From assembly GCF_000253295.1 (NCBI RefSeq), contig NC_015717.1, forward strand, positions 2,728,001 through 2,792,000: 64,000 nt of DNA, in the 5' to 3' direction. The position numbers and the translations under genes were made by a program. Source of the stretch: Hyphomicrobium sp. MC1 (GTDB lineage: Bacteria; Pseudomonadota; Alphaproteobacteria; Rhizobiales; Hyphomicrobiaceae). Numbering within the stretch: position 1 is the first letter of the stretch; the number at the start of each line of letters is the position of its first letter. Positions 60,150 to 64,000 of this stretch are shown here, in pieces. The notes beneath the pieces are model-generated. The model was not told the origin of the DNA, did no database searches, and worked only from the letters and a program-made list of their open reading frames with translations.

Positions 60150-61097
60150 ATGTCTGATCTGCAATCGCAAGACTACATCCGCCGCTCCGCGACGACGATG
60201 ACACCGCCCGACGCGCGCAGCTGGGAAGACCAGGTGTCGAAGCTCATCGACGTTACGCGTTGCATCGGCTGCAAGGCATGCCAGGCAGCGTGCATGGAGT
60301 GGAACAACCTACGCGACGAAGTCGGCGAGTTCCACGGAACCTACGACAACCCGCTCGATCTCGATCCGCACACGTGGACCGTGATGAAGTTCACGGAATA
60401 CGAAAATCCCGACGGCAACCTCGAATGGCTGATCCGCAAGGACGGCTGCATGCATTGCGAGGATCCGGGCTGTCTCAAGGCCTGCCCTGCTCCTGGCGCG
60501 ATCGTTCAGTACGCGAACGGCATCGTCGATTTCATCAGCGAGAATTGCATCGGCTGCGGCTATTGCGTGAAAGGCTGTCCGTTCGACATTCCGCGTGTCA
60601 GCCCGGTCGATCACAAATCGTATAAGTGCACGCTCTGTTCCGATCGCGTGGCGGTGGGGCTCGAGCCTGCCTGCGTGAAAGCCTGTCCGACCGGCGCCAT
60701 CATGTTCGGCTCGAAAAAGGACATGACAGACTGGGCGGGGGAGCGCATCGTCGACCTCAAATCGCGCGGATTTGAAAACGCCGGTCTCTATGATCCGCCG
60801 GGTGTCCAAGGCACGCATGTGATGTACGTGCTGCATCACGCCGACAAGCCCGGGCTCTATGCCGGACTGCCTGAAAATCCGAAGATCAGTTCGATGGTCG
60901 AATTCTGGAAGGGGCTCATCAAGCCGGTTGCGCTGGTCGGAATCGCGGCCGCAGCGGTTTCAGGTTTCCTGCACTGGGTCATCGCCGGACCTAACGAAGT
61001 GCAGCCGGAAGACGAAGATGAAGCCAAGCACGTTCTTGAGGCCAACGGCTTCCCGGAAGTCCGAGGCCGTTCGCAGCGAACGGAGCATCCGACATGA
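60150..61097 (+). CDS. fdnH: Formate dehydrogenase N beta subunit (iron-sulfur)
   Basis: Electron-transfer subunit of FdnGHI carrying four 4Fe-4S clusters. The 315-residue protein shows the cysteine groups CIGCKACQAACMEW, CMHCEDPGCLKACPAPGAI, CIGCGYCVKGCPFDIP and CTLCSDRVAVGLEPACVKAC. A C-terminal transmembrane anchor follows near residues 252-276 (LIKPVALVGIAAAAVSGFLH). Its first residues match the FdnH/FdoH family. Start at 60150, with GGAG upstream and 11 bases after the fdnG stop. Confidence 0.96.
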   Translation: MSDLQSQDYIRRSATTMTPPDARSWEDQVSKLIDVTRCIGCKACQAACMEWNNLRDEVGEFHGTYDNPLDLDPHTWTVMKFTEYENPDGNLEWLIRKDGCMHCEDPGCLKACPAPGAIVQYANGIVDFISENCIGCGYCVKGCPFDIPRVSPVDHKSYKCTLCSDRVAVGLEPACVKACPTGAIMFGSKKDMTDWAGERIVDLKSRGFENAGLYDPPGVQGTHVMYVLHHADKPGLYAGLPENPKISSMVEFWKGLIKPVALVGIAAAAVSGFLHWVIAGPNEVQPEDEDEAKHVLEANGFPEVRGRSQRTEHPT

Positions 61098-61765
61098 GCC
61101 GCCCGTATGGAACGCTGACACGTAACAGCACGATCACTCGCCTCAACCATTGGCTGACCGCCGCCTGCTTCATTCTTTTGATGCTGTCGGGTCTGTCGAT
61201 GTTCGATCCGCTACTGTACTGGCTGTCGAACCTGTTCGGCGGCGGGCAATGGACGCGCGCGGCGCATCCGTGGATCGGTTGTGTGCTGTTGATTAGCTAT
61301 ACCGGCCTCATCGTTCAGTTCTGGCGCGACAATCTTTGGACCCGCGACGATGTCGCGTGGATGAAGGCCATCGACAAGGTTCTGGAGAACAAGGAGGAAG
61401 GCGTTCCGGAAGTTGCGCGCTTCAATGCCGGACAGAAATTCGTATTCTGGTCGATGACGCTTCTCGTTCCGGTGCTGTTCTTTACTGGCCTCGTCATCTG
61501 GGAATATTATTTCGGCAGCTATACGTCGATCCCGACGCAGCGCGCGGCTCTGCTCATTCATTCGTTGGCTGCCATTGCCGCGATCATTATCTGGATCGTT
61601 CACGTCTATGCTGCGATCTGGGTGCGCGGTTCTATGCGGGCCATGACGCAAGGCTGGGTGACGCCGGGCTGGGCGTGGCGGCACCATCGGAAATGGTTCC
61701 GATCGCTCGCGACGACGGGATCGACCGGTCCGCGGCCGAACGTGGACGGTCCTCTCCACAAGTAA
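61094..61765 (+). CDS. fdnI: Formate dehydrogenase N gamma subunit (cytochrome b)
   Basis: Membrane cytochrome b subunit that passes electrons from FdnH to quinone. The 223-residue protein has four transmembrane helices with candidate heme-ligand histidines in ITRLNHWLTAACFILLMLSG, RAAHPWIGCVLLISYTG and LLIHSLAAIAAIIIWIVHVY. Length and helix order match FdnI/FdoI. The ATG overlaps the fdnH stop by four bases. Confidence 0.95.
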   Translation: MSRPYGTLTRNSTITRLNHWLTAACFILLMLSGLSMFDPLLYWLSNLFGGGQWTRAAHPWIGCVLLISYTGLIVQFWRDNLWTRDDVAWMKAIDKVLENKEEGVPEVARFNAGQKFVFWSMTLLVPVLFFTGLVIWEYYFGSYTSIPTQRAALLIHSLAAIAAIIIWIVHVYAAIWVRGSMRAMTQGWVTPGWAWRHHRKWFRSLATTGSTGPRPNVDGPLHK

Positions 61766-61775
61766 GGAGTTTTGC

Positions 61776-62705
61776 GTGAAGCAAGGCGGCACGCCACCGA
61801 CCGGCAAATGGGTCGGCAGTCCGCTTGGCGGCGTCAGTACGCCCGAGCCGATGCTTCTGCCCGATCTGACAACACGCTTCTCTGCGACGGCCGCCCGTCT
61901 CCGAGCGCTTGCAACCGGTCACCCTATGGCGAAGTGGCTTGGCTTCATGGCGCTTCTTTCGGACGCGCAGGACAAAGCTGCGACGACGTTACCGCCAATG
62001 CCCGGTATCGATCCTTCACTCATCGAGCAATCGGTCGCTGCGCGCATGCCGCCCCTCGCGGCAGATGGCCATCACCGGCATGCAGCATGGCGCGACGGAC
62101 TGGCAGTGCTGTTCGAAGAGCTCGACGGCAAAGATATTCCCGAACCTGCCGCGGCGCTCATCGCCAACATGCGCGGTTTGCCGGTGAATGACATCGAAGA
62201 TTTAGCGGACGGTTTTCTGCGCGGTGCTCTGAGCATAGGAGATGTCGGCGCGGCGCTTTATGTTGCAGCCGCCTTGCAGGTCTACTTCACGCGCCTTGCC
62301 GCGAGCCTCGATGCGTCGACGCTTCGCCTGCTGCCGCAGCGCGGACTTTGCCCCTGCTGTGGCTCGACGCCGGTTTCAGGATTGATCACCGCGTCGGGGC
62401 CGACGCCCGGCACGCGGTATCTCTATTGCTCACTATGCTCGACGGCGTGGAACCACGTGCGGGCGGTCTGCATCACATGTGAAAGCTCCGGCGCCTTGCT
62501 GCTCAAAGGTATTCAAGGCGGCTCGGCGGCCGTCCAAGCGGAAACTTGCGACGACTGCCACACATACGCGAAGATGCTTTACCAAGTGAAAGATACGAAG
62601 GTCGATCCTTACGCCGACGATCTGGCTTCTCTCGGGCTTGATATCATGGTGTCAGAAGCCGGCTGGGCGCGGCATGCGCCCAATCCGCTGCTTCTCGTCG
62701 GCTGA
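61776..62705 (+). CDS. fdhE: Formate dehydrogenase accessory protein FdhE
   Basis: Cytosolic maturation factor for formate dehydrogenases, an iron-binding protein that interacts with the catalytic subunit. The 309-residue protein has the rubredoxin-like cysteine pairs of FdhE in the C-terminal half: CPCCGSTPVSG, YCSLCSTAWNHVRAVCITCE and ETCDDCHTY. The start is GTG at 61776, preceded by AAGGAG at ideal spacing. It follows fdnI by ten bases. Its presence next to fdnGHI is normal and supports a functional enzyme. Confidence 0.93.
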   Translation: MKQGGTPPTGKWVGSPLGGVSTPEPMLLPDLTTRFSATAARLRALATGHPMAKWLGFMALLSDAQDKAATTLPPMPGIDPSLIEQSVAARMPPLAADGHHRHAAWRDGLAVLFEELDGKDIPEPAAALIANMRGLPVNDIEDLADGFLRGALSIGDVGAALYVAAALQVYFTRLAASLDASTLRLLPQRGLCPCCGSTPVSGLITASGPTPGTRYLYCSLCSTAWNHVRAVCITCESSGALLLKGIQGGSAAVQAETCDDCHTYAKMLYQVKDTKVDPYADDLASLGLDIMVSEAGWARHAPNPLLLVG

Positions 62706-62824
62706 CACGCGAAAGTAGCGTCCGTCTTTTTACGAAACCATGCATTCCGAAAAATCGCCGTGGCGATAGCTGGCGCGCCTGCCTATATCGAGGGCTCAAT
62801 CCGTCTCGACCATTGGCAGGAAAC

Positions 62825-63871
62825 ATGTCTGGCCCCACACAACGCTTGACCGACCTTGCGCATGGCGGCGGCTGCGGTTGCAAACTCGCGCCGTCCGTCC
62901 TGCAGGACCTTCTCGCCAAACAGCCCGCAGCGGGGCCCTTCGCGCAACTGCTCGTCGGCAACGAAACCGGCGATGATGCCGCCGTCTGGCAGATCGACGA
63001 CGATCAATGCATCGTGGCGACGACCGATTTCTTCATGCCGATGGTCGATGATCCCCGCGACTTCGGGCGGATCGCGGCGGCCAATGCGATTTCGGACGTG
63101 TATGCGATGGGCGGCCGGCCGATCATGGCGCTGGCGATCCTCGGCATGCCGCTCGGCAAACTCTCCGTTGAGGACGTGCGGGAGATCCTGGCCGGCGGCG
63201 CGTCCGTTTGCGCGGAGGCGGGCATTCCCGTGGCAGGCGGGCATTCGATCGACGCACCGGAGCCGATCTATGGGCTTGCCGTCATCGGGCTTGCAAAGCC
63301 GCAGAACGTCCGCCGCAATGCCGGCGCGAGGCCAGATGACGTGCTGATCCTAACCAAAGGCATCGGCGTCGGCATTTACTCGGCCGCCTTCAAGAAGCGC
63401 GCGTTGCCGGACGACGCGTACGCAGAGTTTATGGCGTCCACCACACTGCTCAATCGGATCGGTCAGACGCTCGGCGAGAACGCAGATGTCCACGCTATTA
63501 CCGATGTGACCGGCTTCGGCATTCTCGGTCACGCGCTCGAAATCGCGCGTGGCAGCGGCGTCAGCATTGAGATCGCATTTGATAAGCTGCCATTGCTTTC
63601 ATGCGCCGAAGCGCTGGCCAAAAGCGGCTTCATCACAGGCGCCTCTGGACGCAACTGGGCGAGCTATGGCCATGAGGTCGTTTTGCCGGGTGATTACCCG
63701 CAATGGCAGCAAGCGCTGCTGACCGATCCGCAAACCTCCGGCGGCCTTCTCGTCGCCTGTGCGGCAGATCAAGCCGAGAACATTCGCAGCGAGATCGAAC
63801 GCGCCGGATATCCGATGGCGCGCATCATTGGTTCAGTTGCGAGCGGCACGCCACAAGTTCGCATCCGCTGA
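62825..63871 (+). CDS. selD: Selenide, water dikinase (selenophosphate synthetase)
   Basis: Makes selenophosphate, the selenium donor for selenocysteyl-tRNA and for tRNA 2-selenouridine. The 348-residue protein aligns by eye with E. coli SelD along its length: catalytic Cys17 and Lys20 in GGGCGCKLAP, the GNETGDDAAVW segment, TTDFFMPMVDDPRDFGRIAA and AGGHSIDAPEP, and DPQTSGGLL near the end. The active-site residue is Cys, not Sec. I use the ATG at 62825 with AGGA just upstream; a TTG four codons earlier is possible. It lies 120 bases after fdhE on the same strand, which ties the local FDH to selenium metabolism. Confidence 0.97.
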   Translation: MSGPTQRLTDLAHGGGCGCKLAPSVLQDLLAKQPAAGPFAQLLVGNETGDDAAVWQIDDDQCIVATTDFFMPMVDDPRDFGRIAAANAISDVYAMGGRPIMALAILGMPLGKLSVEDVREILAGGASVCAEAGIPVAGGHSIDAPEPIYGLAVIGLAKPQNVRRNAGARPDDVLILTKGIGVGIYSAAFKKRALPDDAYAEFMASTTLLNRIGQTLGENADVHAITDVTGFGILGHALEIARGSGVSIEIAFDKLPLLSCAEALAKSGFITGASGRNWASYGHEVVLPGDYPQWQQALLTDPQTSGGLLVACAADQAENIRSEIERAGYPMARIIGSVASGTPQVRIR

Positions 63872-63910
63872 ATCCTGCCGCCGTCAGGATGGACGCTCGA
63901 CAGGCAACTG

Positions 63911-64000
63911 ATGTCGGGCAACAAGTCCTTCCAGAAAAAGAAGCGCACCCTGTTCAAATCAGCCGACCGCGCAGTTCGAATCGGCAAAGGAATTCAGGAA
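63911..64000 (+). CDS. Possible partial gene at the right edge, unidentified
   Basis: A frame starting ATG at 63911 (MSGNKSFQKKKRTLFKSADR, then AVRIGKGIQE) is open for 30 codons to the window edge, 40 bases after selD. A second open frame begins at 63889 (MDARQATDVGQQ). Neither N-terminus looks to me like SelA, SelB, MnmH or FdhD, which are the neighbours one would expect. Too little is present to decide whether either is a gene. Confidence 0.25.
   Translation, partial: MSGNKSFQKKKRTLFKSADRAVRIGKGIQE

Overview
The window reads as chromosomal DNA of an alphaproteobacterium of the order Hyphomicrobiales (Rhizobiales), with a Hyphomicrobium-like relative as the best guess. The basis is gene order: rpsB-tsf-pyrH-frr-uppS-cdsA-dxr-rseP-bamA, then nuoA-N followed by birA, RNase J, mce, a DUF1467 gene, proS, lolC, lolD and dnaE, plus a tig-clpP-clpX-lon-HU block. 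The genus is an inference from memory of gene order and protein style, not from a search.

Layout. Every gene recognised from 1 to about 39.4 kb lies on the minus strand, so that part is transcribed right to left. It holds envelope biogenesis and translation genes (1-10.4 kb), two small exported proteins (10.7-11.5 kb), dnaE, the LolCD lipoprotein exporter and proS (11.6-18.9 kb), four housekeeping genes (19-22.3 kb), and a full 14-subunit complex I operon (22.3-39.4 kb). The complex I operon is interrupted by four non-nuo genes: a small membrane protein, a FlK-type thioesterase, an SRPBCC protein and another membrane protein.

From 39.8 to 49.5 kb the strands alternate in a mixed accessory region. 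It contains exported Gly/Tyr/His-rich proteins (one with a long HFGG repeat and two Spy/LTXXQ-like domains), a YkuD-like exported protein, a bestrophin, a LapG-like protease, a cation/proton antiporter preceded by a pentanucleotide repeat, a HugZ-like protein, and tRNA-Asp and tRNA-Val. From 49.6 to 56.6 kb the minus strand carries the protein quality-control block tig-clpP-clpX-lon-hup, several genes of which end in clear hairpin terminators.

From 57.1 kb to the right edge, the plus strand carries a selenocysteine-dependent, quinone-linked formate dehydrogenase N operon (fdnG-fdnH-fdnI-fdhE) followed by selD. The fdnG reading frame crosses an in-frame TGA at 57658-57660 exactly where E. coli FdnG has selenocysteine, and a SECIS-like hairpin follows it. 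FdnGHI would feed formate electrons to quinone on the periplasmic side, while complex I feeds NADH electrons to the same pool.

The most notable points are the selenoprotein with its local selD, a eukaryotic/archaeal-type prolyl-tRNA synthetase sitting in the usual alphaproteobacterial proS position, a related C-terminal helix-hairpin-helix-like domain on both ribosomal protein S2 and NuoE, and the foreign genes inside the nuo operon. I saw no CRISPR array, insertion sequence, prophage or rRNA gene.
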